DNA from: an uncultured Clostridia bacterium
GTDB taxonomy: Bacteria > Bacillota > Clostridia > TANB77 > CAG-508
DNA length: 38,627 nt
NCBI GenBank assembly: GCA_944393325.1
Contig: CALXZU010000084.1
Location: forward strand, 1-38,627
Direction of reading: 5' to 3'
The position numbers and the translations under genes were made by a program. Every line of letters begins with the position of its first letter. Within the stretch, counting starts at the first letter, position 1. Positions 28,263 through 37,929 of the stretch are shown here, piece by piece. The notes under the pieces are model-generated. The model saw nothing but the letters and a program-made list of their open reading frames with translations. It did no database searches and had not been told where the DNA came from.

Positions 28263-31200
28263 ATGAGAAGAAAAGATTTAATTAAGATTTTAGCATTTGT
28301 AGTAATAGTGGTTTTAGCATTAGCTGTAAATAAGCTATATTTTAAAACTAGTTTTAGTGCTGACAATAATGTAAATGGCATTTTAGAAGGTGCTATTAAT
28401 AAGTATGTAAATTATTCACTTTCTAATGGAGAGAAGGGAACTATAGTAGAATATGCATTAAGGACAGGAATGGAATATGAAAATGAAGAAGAGTTTAATG
28501 CAATAAAACTATCAGAATTGAATATTAATGTAAATCAAATAGATGGAAAATACCCAAGTGAAGTAAAAGTAATAGAAAAATCAAGCAAAGTAACAAATGG
28601 AAAGACAGAAGAAATAGAAGAAGATTATAGTTATGATGCTTCAAATGGAAACTTGGTAATAAGAACAAGTAATGAAAACGAAAATGGGGAAGCAATCTAT
28701 AATGAGAAACCAAGTGAAAGTGATAGAGATGAATATATAATCATTGCAAAATATGATACATACACAGAAGAAAAAGAAGAAAGAGAGTTAATATGTGATG
28801 TAGAATATAAAGCAGTGTTATTTGACGAGGAAAGAGAAATAATAAGTGAAGGAACATTAGGAAGTAAAGTAACAGAAAATGTAGGAGAATTAACAACAGT
28901 AAGTACAACAAGAGAAGACATATATAATGGACATATAAAATCAAATGTAATAAATGGAACAACATATGAAACAGAATATAAAGAAGAAAATGAGATAGAA
29001 ATAAGTAATAAAGAAGCTCAAGAAAGATTAAAAATAGAAGAAAAGAATACATTTGAGAAAGAAGGAGATGTATATTATAAAAGCACAAAGATATTAAAAG
29101 ATGGATTTGTAGATGTATTAGGAGAGAACGGAAAAGTAGAGATAATAGATCAAAATGGAAATATAGTAAGTACAATAGATAATAATAGTTTTGGTGAAAA
29201 TGGAGAAGTAGTAGTAGAGTATGGAGAAGATGTAAATAGTATAACAATAGAAACAAGTAAGATAGAAAAAGAAGGAATAATAAAAGTTGAAAATGTAAAG
29301 AAAATAAAAAGTGATGTACTAAATGTAGAAGATAGAGATATAGTAAGAAATTTAAGTGTAGTTGGAACTTTTGAAAAAGAAGTAGAAATAGAGGTGGAAA
29401 GCAGTAACGAAGAAAGAATCAATGTAGGAGCAACTTTAAATATAGACTTAAATTTAAATAATAATGAAGAAGAAAATAATGGAGTTAATGTAAATAATAC
29501 TGAAGAACCTGAGAAAACAACACAAACAGTAGAAGAAGAAAGTTATAGAAATGATGAAGAAGAAACAATTGAAGTAAAGAACAGTACAACAAATGTAGAA
29601 GTAAGTTTAGATAATACAAATTGGACAAATGAAAAGCAAAATGAAGTAACATTTGATATATATTTAAATTCATCAAATGTAGCATATAATTTATTTAATA
29701 ACCCAACAATAAGAATAAAGCTACCAAGTGATATTGAAAAAGTAATATTAGGTGATAGTTCTATAGTATATAGCAATGGTTTAAGTTTAGAACAACCATA
29801 TGTAGAACAAGGTGAAGATGGAAACACATATATAGTAGCAAATTTAACAGGAAAAGAAAGTGTTTATACAGAGAATAATTTAGATTTAAGGACTAATATA
29901 AAAATACCAGCATCAATAATATTAAATAAAGATATTGAAAGTAGAACAGATAAAATTGGTGTAATATTTACTAATAATTATACTGTAGATGGAAGTGCTG
30001 AGGAAAATACTATTGAAGAAAAAATAACAATAGAAGATTTCCAAAGTAATGTTTCAAATACTCAAGAAAATGGTAATATAATAGATAAAGTAACAGAAGC
30101 TGTAGAAGAACAAGCAAAAGAAGAAGTCGGAGCACCTTCTCAAGATGAAATAAATGGTTTAGAGGTAAAAGTAACTCCAGTAAGAGGAAATACAGAACTA
30201 AAAGATGGAGATTCAGTTTATGAAGGAGAATTTATAAAATATAATATAGAAATTACCAACGTAACAGATGAACCAATAGAAAATGTAAGAATAGTTGGAA
30301 CAATACCAGAAGGTGTAAAATATGGAGAATTAGAAGCAGATTACTATAAATCTGAAGGAACATATAAATATAATTACGAAGATATTACTGAAAAAGAAAT
30401 TGTTATAGAAAACGTAAAAGCAAATGAAACAGTAACAAAATATTATGAAGTATTAGTTGAAGATTTAGCAGAAGGGGAAACAGAAAAAGGAATTAGTTCA
30501 GTAATAAAGACATATATAGAAGATACAGAAATATCTAATTATGAAATAAAAAATACAGTAAAAACATCAGAAGTAAAAACATTCCTTTGGAGTGCATTAA
30601 TTGGAGATGAGAACTCTTGGGATATAGGATTTAATTTAGATAATCCAACAGGAGAAGAAGTTGCAGTAAGAATACAAGTACCAGATTGTTTCCAAATAGA
30701 TGAAGAAGGAGAGGCAATATTAGGATATAAAACTGAATATTCTACAGAAGGAAAATATATAGGAACAGAACCAATTAATGATTTTTCAAGAGTAATTGAA
30801 GATAATGCAATAACAATAATTGCACATCAAAGTGGAACATATAAAATTTCTGGAAATGTTAATGGTGAGTTAGCAGAAAAAAATGGTAAAGACGGAAAAG
30901 TAGAACTTACAGCAAATGCTACAGTTACAGTAGGAGAAAATGAATATAAAACAAACGAAACCAGAATGGTACATGCATATAAAGATATTTCAGTAGAAAT
31001 GACATCTGAAACAGAAGGTGAAGAAGTAGCATATGGTGATACAATAATATATAATGTAGCAATTACTTGTAATAGTGTAAATAATCTTCAACAAAATGAA
31101 AATGGAGCAGTATATGTAAATATAAAAGATTATCTACCAGATAATGTAACTCCAGGAAGTGTTACATATGATTATTATGAACAGATAGAAGAAATGGAAG

Positions 31201-34200
31201 AAATAAATGGACAACAAGTATTAGTAAAAAAATTAGGTGAAAAACAAACGATTACTGAAGATATAAGTGCAACAAGTACAGATGAGGAAGGAAATAAATT
31301 ACCTAATATAGATTTATATACATGGATTCCATATCAAGAAACAATAAATGTAAAAGTTGAGGCAATTGCTGGATATGTTTATGAAAAAACAGAAGTTGAA
31401 AACAATATGGTGGTTCAAAATGATCAAGCGGAAACAAAAACATCTAATATTGTAAAACATATAATTCTTCCATATGGATATGAGGAAGGACAAGAAAATC
31501 CAGATGAACCAGTAAACCCAGATGACCCAGATACACCAGTAACACCAGATAATCCAACAAATCCGGATAATCCAGACACACCAAATACACCTGATACACC
31601 AGACAATCCAAATGTACCAGAAGAAAGATATAGTATATCAGGAACAGCATGGAGTGATGCAAATGGTGATGGAGAAAGACAAGAAGGAGAACCTTTAGTA
31701 GATGACTTAGCAGTATTATTAGTAGACTTAAGTGATTCAAGTAATGTTAAAGCACAAACAACAACAAATAATGGTAGATATACATTTGAAGGACTAACTG
31801 TAGGAAATTACGTAGTTGTATTTAGATATAATACTGACATGTATATATTATCACAATATAAAGTAAGTGGAGCAACAGAAGATGTAAACTCTGATGCAAT
31901 GTCTCAAAGTATAACATTAGATGGACAAAAAGAAGAAGTAGGTTTAACAGACCAAATAGCATTAAGTCAAAATATAAGCAATATAGATATAGGTTTAATT
32001 GAAAAAGGTGGATATGATTTAAAATTAGACAAATATATAACAGGAGCTACAGTTACAACAGTAAATGGAACAAGAGATTATACATATAATGATACAAAAT
32101 TAGGAAGAGTAGAAATAAGAGCAAAAGAATTAAATGGAGCAAAAGTAGATGTAAAATACAAAATAGTAATAACAAACGAAGGAAAATCAGCAGCAACAGT
32201 AAACGAAATATATGATAATATTCCAGAAGGATTAAGTTTTGAAGCAGGAGAAAACTCAAACTGGTCAGAAGAAGACGGAAGACTTGTAAACAGAGGATTA
32301 GCAAACCAAGTAATTAATCCTGGAGAAAGCAAAGAATTAACATTAACATTAACAAAAACAATGACTGAAGAAGATGCAGGAACATTTAAAAATACAGCAG
32401 AAATAGGTTCAGCAGAAGGAAGTATACCAAGAACAGAAGATGCAGATTCAACACCTGGAAATGGAAATCCTAGTGAAGATGATTATTCAGAAGCAGACCT
32501 AATTATAGGTGTAGGAACAGGTATAGGAGTATATATTTCAATTGGTGCAATTATAGCAGTTATTGCAATATTGGTATTCTTAGGAATTAAGTTTAAATTT
32601 AAAATAAACAAATTTGGAAAAGTAGGAATGATATTATTAGCAGTAGCCATGGTAGGAGTTTCAAAATTTGAAAGTATGGCAGTAGACCCACCTGAAACTA
32701 ATTGGGAAATATCAAAAGTTGGAAGCCTAGGTTACTCAATAGATGCAAATGGTTGGAGAATATTCCCAAGTAGTACAAACCTTTATTATTATGAACCATC
32801 AGCTACTGAGTTAATAGATAGTCACACATTTACAGGAGGAGTAACAGGATTAGTACATTGTAATGACGGTAGTGCATATATAGCTGGAGGAAGATCACGT
32901 GCTGGATGTGGTGACGGAACTACATATTATTATAATGGCGTAACAAACGTAACAGGACCAACTGTTGAATATGGACCATTTAATCTTCCAGAAATAGAAT
33001 TAGAGAGATTAAATGATTGGATTCATGTAAGAAAAATAGGTGATAATTATGTATTTGGACCATTTGAAAGTAGTTCAAATTATACAAAAGAATATGAAGT
33101 AACAGTATATGATAAGTCAGGAGCATTAATAAATAGAGGAGATTGGCAACCATGTGATTCAGAAGGAAACGTAGTAAGCTCAATCCCTGGAAATAGTACA
33201 TTCTATCTAACAATGCCAGCTAGTCTATATGAAGCAAGAGGCATAAGTCGTGTTAGAGCAGAACAGTCAATAGAGCGTTCACGTATGAAATATGAAACAT
33301 GGAGAGGAAGAGTAAAATATAGATATTGGACAACTACATGTAATACAGGATATACTCACCAAATGAATTTAGTAACAACGAGTAGTGTTTATTCTCTTTC
33401 AGGTGGATATGTAGATGTAAGATATCGTGAATCTGTTGATAAACAAATAGATGAAAAATTTATAGAATGGACACTATTTAATACTAATATAGATTTATAT
33501 AAAGTAGATAAAGACGAACATGAAAAAGAAGACGATTATGAGGTATACTTGGAAATAGAAGGTGTATTAGAAAAAACAGATGGAACATATAGAGAGGAAT
33601 TTAAAACTACAAATGGATATTATCATTTTGATGATTTAACACCAGGAACATATATTTTAACAGAAACAATAAATGATAATTATGGATATGAACATAATGT
33701 ACAAATGACAATAGAAGTAGATGGTGAAGGTGGAACAGTACAAATAATCTATATGGAAAACGAAAAAGACACTGGTAATTTAAAGGTTGTTAAAAAAGAC
33801 CGAGACAGTGGACAACCAATGCAAGGAGTAAGTTTCAAATTACGAGGAGAAGAAGGCTATGTAATAGGAATAGATAGTAGCGGAAATCGTATATCTGAAG
33901 CGGAAGGAAAAGTACAATTCTATAATATGGAATATGGAAGCAAAGAAGAAGCGACAACATTTAAAACAGATGAAAATGGAATAATAGAAGTATATAATAT
34001 AAGAACAGGAACATATACAGTAGAAGAAGTTTCAGTAAATGCTGATGACTATGGATATGAATTAGACCCAGAATATATATTCTGTAATGGACAGCAAGGT
34101 GTAACCGAAGGAGAAGTTGTAGTAGTAAGAAGAAAATCATATTATACAACTGGAAGACCTGGTGAACAATATCCAGGACAAAATGGATATGTAGAAGTGC

Positions 34201-37200
34201 CTGGTCAAGGAGATAACTCTGATCCGAATAATGGCGAATTTAATGGTATAACTTTTGAAAATAGAAGAAAGTGGGTAAAACTACGTGGAAAAGTATTTGA
34301 AAAAATGCTTGATGGAAAAGGAACAGTAATACAAGGAGGATATGCTTATACAGAAGGAGTAGATAAGCTAGTTGCAAATGTAACAGTAAAACTATTAGAC
34401 AGTAATGGAAATGAAGTACCATTTAAAACACAATCAGCTTTAGAAACAGCCGGAGAAAGTGCAGTAGATGAAAGAAGAGATAGAGGAACTACAATAAATT
34501 CAATTGATACAGACTCAAATGGATATTATGAAATGGTTGATGTATTAATAGATGATATAGACAAATATTATATACAATTTACTTATAATGGAATGAGTTA
34601 TGAATCAATACCATTATTAGAAAGTCCAGATATAATAGATGCAGGATATGATGGAACAAGAGCAATAGAAGGAGCAGCAAGGGATGAATTCAATAGAGAA
34701 TACTCAGAAATAACACATAGCGGAACAACAGGACCAGTAGGAGAATCAAGAAATGATGCGGGAAGCAAAACACATGATTTAAATTATACAGAAGGAGAAC
34801 ATACAAGTGAATTAGAATATGGTTCAACTACAATGGGACATGATGAACAAAGATATCCAATAAATTATACATATGAACAATATCTAATAAATGCAAATAC
34901 AAGAGATGCATTCCAAGCAAAAGGACATTCAGGATATCTAGTAGACATGCAAAGTAAAGAAGATATAAGGAAAAATGAGTATGTATATATAAGAGAAAAT
35001 GACGGAGAAGGATTTGACTTAGGTATAAAAGAAAGAGAACAACCAGATATGGCATTAGTAGAGGACATTGAAAAAGTAAAAGTAACTATAGCTGGATATG
35101 AACATACATACAATTATAATCAAAGATTTGAGAACAGTGAGTATGGAGATGGATTTGATGTTAGTGTAAAATTCGGAGATGAGTATGGATTACAATCATA
35201 TACTCAGCCAATATATTCATCAGATGTAGTATACAATCAAAATAATCCAGAATCATTAGGAATATATGTAAGATATAAAATAGCACTAAGAAATGAGTCA
35301 ACAAATCTTTATACAAGAATAAATGAAATAGTAAGTTACTATGATAATAGGTATCAATTTGAAAGTGCAGAATATGAAGATGGAACAGTAATTGCAGAAC
35401 ATAGTCAAGGAAATAGTTCTGGTAATTATAATTCAGAAGTATTAAGGGTAAATCAAAATTTAAGCCCTATGGAAGTAAGATATGTGTATATTACATATAG
35501 AGTAACTAATGATGCGGTATATACATTATTAAGTGAAGAAGAAACTATTTTAGACACAGTAGCTGAAATAACATCATATTCAACATATTCAGATTCTGGA
35601 TTTAGTATACATTATGCTGGAATAGATAAAGACTCAAGACCAGGTTCAGCAGAACCAGGAAATAAAGATACATATGAAGATGATACAGACAGTGCGCCAG
35701 ACTTTAAGTTACAAGTAAAAGAAGGAAGAATTATAAAAGGAACAGTATGGGAAGATGAAGCTGTTGCAGAAATGTTAGAAAATGCAGGAATTACTTCAGC
35801 TGATGGAAAAACATTAAGAGAAAGAATAGGAAATGGTATATATGATCCTGATCCAAATGTAGTTGAAAATGTAACAGTAGATTTAATATCAATAGAAGGG
35901 AATCCTAATGAAGCAGGAGTATCAGATACATTAGGTGATGCAAACTTACAAGGAGAAATAGGAACACCAGGTTCAGAGTCAACTATTGCAAACCTATATA
36001 AAGTAGAAACATTACCAACACTTTCAGGAGAGGTAGTACCAGCAACTGTATATACAGATAAATCAGGAAAGTATGAATTTAAAGGTGTAATACCAGGTAA
36101 ATACTTATTAAGATTTACATATGGAAATAATAGTGTAATAATAACTCCAGATGGAAGAAAAGAAATTAAAGATGTAGATGTATATAAATCAACTATATAT
36201 AGAGGAGATAGACCTGATAATGAAGCAACAGCAGCTAGTGATACAGATTATTGGTATAGAGATGAAACATCAGATGCAGGAGCACAAAGATTTTCAGACG
36301 CAAGAGATGAAATAGGTGTAAGAGAAAATACTGGAGAAAAATATGATATTATTTCAAGCAGACTTAATTTAGAAGATACATATTATTATGAAAACACGAG
36401 TACAGAAGTAAAAGCTGTGGCTGAAAAAGCACTAACAGCAATAGAAGCAAGGTCAAGAGGATTTGAAATAAAAGTAGACTTTGACCAGGCATTAAACAAT
36501 GAAAGTACATTTGAAGAACAAACGACTGGAGATGGACTAAGATACATATTTGATAATATGGACTTTGGAATAATAAGAAGACCAATACAAACAATGGAGG
36601 TTACTAAACAAGTAGCATATGTTAAAGTAACATTAGCTAATGGGCAAGTAGTAATAGAAGGAGATCCAAGAAAGGAAACAATAGATCATTTAAGATTTTT
36701 ACAAGAAGATGAAAATGGGTCTGGAGATATTAGTATAGAATTAGATAGTGAAATTATGCAAGGAGCAAAATTAGAAATAACATATGATATAATAGCAGAT
36801 AACACAAATTCTGAAATAGATTATTCAACAGATAGATATTACATCTTTGGAATAAGAGGTGATGAAGGGGATTTAATAGCACCACAAGTTTTAAGAATGA
36901 TGGATTACTTATCAAATGATTTAGCATATGAAGAAGAAAGCGTAATTAATAATGATCCATCTGGAAAAACAAATGAGGATTATGGTTGGACTAATATTAG
37001 AAATGTGGAAACACAAACTGTTAAATATAATGGTGGAACTATACAACTTCCAGGACTTAAGGATGATAGAGGAAAAGGAATATATTGGTCAGAAAATGTA
37101 TTTGATGAATTACAAGGATTTAACCAAGTCCTAGCAACAGATTACTTTGAAGATATGAAATTTGAAGCAAGAACTGCTAAACTACAGGTATCAAAAATAT

Positions 37201-37490
37201 TATCAAATAGTGCAGATGATTTAACATTCTATAATGACATTGAGGTAAATGTATTAAAAGGAAGAAGAACATCTAAACCAGATGATAACGAGAAATTTAC
37301 AGTACCTGGAGATTATATGCCAACAAGTGACGGAAGAAGAAATCCAGGTGGAGATGATGACCATAGATATGTATTGGTAACAGAACCTACTGGTGAAAAT
37401 CAAAATTATGCAATATATGTAATCTTAGGAGTTAGTACATTAATAATCTTAACAGCTGGAATTATATTCATAAAGAAAAAAGTATTATAA
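28263..37490 (+). CDS. Giant fused surface protein 3 (predicted polyprotein)
   Basis: Protein of 3075 aa. The start is chosen as in giant 2 (GGGGGG, 8-base spacer). Residues 1-472 are identical to giant 2, but the rest is the most diverged of the three. Order: signal peptide or anchor, N-terminal beta-sandwich region, DUF11-like modules, Pro-rich linker with D-x-P and T-P-D units (1076-1119), SdrD B-like module (from 1120), DUF11-like module, and a membrane hairpin (1422-1473) with loop KFKFKINKFGK and cut site SMA|VD. The head after the cut has its own sequence, with Cys in VHC, AGC, QPC and TTC. Conserved parts resume at YVFGPF near 1596: Cna-B/SpaA-like modules from 1739 and 1837 (LKVVKKD, YTVEEV), SdrD-like modules from 2002 and 2490, KEREQPDMAL near 2256, TEPTG and a C-terminal anchor from about 3048. 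It is the last gene of the cluster and has its own terminator. Confidence 0.88.
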   Translation: MRRKDLIKILAFVVIVVLALAVNKLYFKTSFSADNNVNGILEGAINKYVNYSLSNGEKGTIVEYALRTGMEYENEEEFNAIKLSELNINVNQIDGKYPSEVKVIEKSSKVTNGKTEEIEEDYSYDASNGNLVIRTSNENENGEAIYNEKPSESDRDEYIIIAKYDTYTEEKEERELICDVEYKAVLFDEEREIISEGTLGSKVTENVGELTTVSTTREDIYNGHIKSNVINGTTYETEYKEENEIEISNKEAQERLKIEEKNTFEKEGDVYYKSTKILKDGFVDVLGENGKVEIIDQNGNIVSTIDNNSFGENGEVVVEYGEDVNSITIETSKIEKEGIIKVENVKKIKSDVLNVEDRDIVRNLSVVGTFEKEVEIEVESSNEERINVGATLNIDLNLNNNEEENNGVNVNNTEEPEKTTQTVEEESYRNDEEETIEVKNSTTNVEVSLDNTNWTNEKQNEVTFDIYLNSSNVAYNLFNNPTIRIKLPSDIEKVILGDSSIVYSNGLSLEQPYVEQGEDGNTYIVANLTGKESVYTENNLDLRTNIKIPASIILNKDIESRTDKIGVIFTNNYTVDGSAEENTIEEKITIEDFQSNVSNTQENGNIIDKVTEAVEEQAKEEVGAPSQDEINGLEVKVTPVRGNTELKDGDSVYEGEFIKYNIEITNVTDEPIENVRIVGTIPEGVKYGELEADYYKSEGTYKYNYEDITEKEIVIENVKANETVTKYYEVLVEDLAEGETEKGISSVIKTYIEDTEISNYEIKNTVKTSEVKTFLWSALIGDENSWDIGFNLDNPTGEEVAVRIQVPDCFQIDEEGEAILGYKTEYSTEGKYIGTEPINDFSRVIEDNAITIIAHQSGTYKISGNVNGELAEKNGKDGKVELTANATVTVGENEYKTNETRMVHAYKDISVEMTSETEGEEVAYGDTIIYNVAITCNSVNNLQQNENGAVYVNIKDYLPDNVTPGSVTYDYYEQIEEMEEINGQQVLVKKLGEKQTITEDISATSTDEEGNKLPNIDLYTWIPYQETINVKVEAIAGYVYEKTEVENNMVVQNDQAETKTSNIVKHIILPYGYEEGQENPDEPVNPDDPDTPVTPDNPTNPDNPDTPNTPDTPDNPNVPEERYSISGTAWSDANGDGERQEGEPLVDDLAVLLVDLSDSSNVKAQTTTNNGRYTFEGLTVGNYVVVFRYNTDMYILSQYKVSGATEDVNSDAMSQSITLDGQKEEVGLTDQIALSQNISNIDIGLIEKGGYDLKLDKYITGATVTTVNGTRDYTYNDTKLGRVEIRAKELNGAKVDVKYKIVITNEGKSAATVNEIYDNIPEGLSFEAGENSNWSEEDGRLVNRGLANQVINPGESKELTLTLTKTMTEEDAGTFKNTAEIGSAEGSIPRTEDADSTPGNGNPSEDDYSEADLIIGVGTGIGVYISIGAIIAVIAILVFLGIKFKFKINKFGKVGMILLAVAMVGVSKFESMAVDPPETNWEISKVGSLGYSIDANGWRIFPSSTNLYYYEPSATELIDSHTFTGGVTGLVHCNDGSAYIAGGRSRAGCGDGTTYYYNGVTNVTGPTVEYGPFNLPEIELERLNDWIHVRKIGDNYVFGPFESSSNYTKEYEVTVYDKSGALINRGDWQPCDSEGNVVSSIPGNSTFYLTMPASLYEARGISRVRAEQSIERSRMKYETWRGRVKYRYWTTTCNTGYTHQMNLVTTSSVYSLSGGYVDVRYRESVDKQIDEKFIEWTLFNTNIDLYKVDKDEHEKEDDYEVYLEIEGVLEKTDGTYREEFKTTNGYYHFDDLTPGTYILTETINDNYGYEHNVQMTIEVDGEGGTVQIIYMENEKDTGNLKVVKKDRDSGQPMQGVSFKLRGEEGYVIGIDSSGNRISEAEGKVQFYNMEYGSKEEATTFKTDENGIIEVYNIRTGTYTVEEVSVNADDYGYELDPEYIFCNGQQGVTEGEVVVVRRKSYYTTGRPGEQYPGQNGYVEVPGQGDNSDPNNGEFNGITFENRRKWVKLRGKVFEKMLDGKGTVIQGGYAYTEGVDKLVANVTVKLLDSNGNEVPFKTQSALETAGESAVDERRDRGTTINSIDTDSNGYYEMVDVLIDDIDKYYIQFTYNGMSYESIPLLESPDIIDAGYDGTRAIEGAARDEFNREYSEITHSGTTGPVGESRNDAGSKTHDLNYTEGEHTSELEYGSTTMGHDEQRYPINYTYEQYLINANTRDAFQAKGHSGYLVDMQSKEDIRKNEYVYIRENDGEGFDLGIKEREQPDMALVEDIEKVKVTIAGYEHTYNYNQRFENSEYGDGFDVSVKFGDEYGLQSYTQPIYSSDVVYNQNNPESLGIYVRYKIALRNESTNLYTRINEIVSYYDNRYQFESAEYEDGTVIAEHSQGNSSGNYNSEVLRVNQNLSPMEVRYVYITYRVTNDAVYTLLSEEETILDTVAEITSYSTYSDSGFSIHYAGIDKDSRPGSAEPGNKDTYEDDTDSAPDFKLQVKEGRIIKGTVWEDEAVAEMLENAGITSADGKTLRERIGNGIYDPDPNVVENVTVDLISIEGNPNEAGVSDTLGDANLQGEIGTPGSESTIANLYKVETLPTLSGEVVPATVYTDKSGKYEFKGVIPGKYLLRFTYGNNSVIITPDGRKEIKDVDVYKSTIYRGDRPDNEATAASDTDYWYRDETSDAGAQRFSDARDEIGVRENTGEKYDIISSRLNLEDTYYYENTSTEVKAVAEKALTAIEARSRGFEIKVDFDQALNNESTFEEQTTGDGLRYIFDNMDFGIIRRPIQTMEVTKQVAYVKVTLANGQVVIEGDPRKETIDHLRFLQEDENGSGDISIELDSEIMQGAKLEITYDIIADNTNSEIDYSTDRYYIFGIRGDEGDLIAPQVLRMMDYLSNDLAYEEESVINNDPSGKTNEDYGWTNIRNVETQTVKYNGGTIQLPGLKDDRGKGIYWSENVFDELQGFNQVLATDYFEDMKFEARTAKLQVSKILSNSADDLTFYNDIEVNVLKGRRTSKPDDNEKFTVPGDYMPTSDGRRNPGGDDDHRYVLVTEPTGENQNYAIYVILGVSTLIILTAGIIFIKKKVL
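31489..31620 (+). repeat. Pro-rich triplet linker, giant 3
   Basis: About 14 x-x-Pro units that mix DDP, DTP and TNP. It occupies the same place as the linkers of giants 1 and 2, with more Thr and less net charge. Confidence 0.78.
32526..32681 (+). other. Internal anchor-plus-signal-peptide hairpin, giant 3
   Basis: Codes for residues 1422-1473: helix GVYISIGAIIAVIAILV..., loop KFKFKINKFGK, second hydrophobic segment GMILLAVAMVGV, then FESMA|VD. Ser at -3 and Ala at -1 fit signal peptidase I. The second segment has diverged in sequence but kept the signal-peptide pattern. Confidence 0.72.
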
Positions 37491-37547
37491 TGCAATTAAA
37501 ATAAATAGAAATTTTTAACTATATATTGTAAAAAAATAATACTAAAT

Positions 37548-37583
37548 AAAAAACAATCAGGTAAAATTGCCTGATTGTTTTTT
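37548..37583. terminator. Strong two-way terminator after giant 3
   Basis: A perfect 14-bp stem, AAAAAACAATCAGG (37548-37561) with CCTGATTGTTTTTT (37570-37583), closes an 8-base loop. A-run and T-run on either side allow action on both strands. It separates the + strand adhesins from the - strand array. Confidence 0.9.
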
Positions 37584-37929
37584 ACTAAAAATAAACATTG
37601 AATTTTTTTAAAAATATATAATTAAGGAGTTATAATCTTTTGTATATTAATTATCTTTTGAATCTGACTATATTTATTGTAGCATCACCTCCTATAAAAA
37701 TTTATGCAATTATATTTTATTTTTAATAAAACATCTTATTTTAATGATTATCAGGAATTTTCATCGATTTGAAGACGAATCTAAAAATTTGAAAAAATTA
37801 AAAATAATTGCATATCTATATCAAAACATATAATAAATTATAATAAAATAAAATATAATATAATATATGTTTCAATAGCATTAACATTTTTAAATTATTA
37901 ATTTAAATTTTGTATTTTTAAAATAATTT
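37584..37929. other. AT-rich stretch without a supported gene
   Basis: The stretch is extremely AT-rich. The only notable item is an AGGAGGTGATG on the minus strand (37683-37693) whose frame stops after three codons (ATG CTA CAA TAA). Two + strand frames of under 30 codons (37640 and 37744) lack a convincing combination of ribosome site and start. No tRNA or stable RNA fold was seen by eye. Confidence 0.6.

Larger units (their letters stand above)
27880..29680 (+). repeat. 1801-bp direct repeat, right border of giant 2
   Basis: Copy of 18356-20156. It covers the end of giant 2, the intergenic region with terminator, upstream element and promoter, and the first 472 codons of giant 3. Confidence 0.9.

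Noticed and set aside
32616..32690. Internal translation start for the C-half of the giants
   Set aside because: ATG codons occur near the hairpin (for example 32628), but none has a ribosome site at proper spacing, unlike the split operon. Proteolytic cutting explains the architecture better.
37640..37726. 28-codon hydrophobic frame with TTG start as a type I toxin
   Set aside because: AAGGAG is 10 bases away, the start is TTG, and the sequence lacks the charged C-terminal tail and central Pro/Gly pattern of Fst-like toxins. No antisense RNA promoter was recognised.
37744..37833. 29-codon + strand frame (MIIRNFHRFEDE...)
   Set aside because: There is no ribosome site before the ATG, and it matches no family I recognise.
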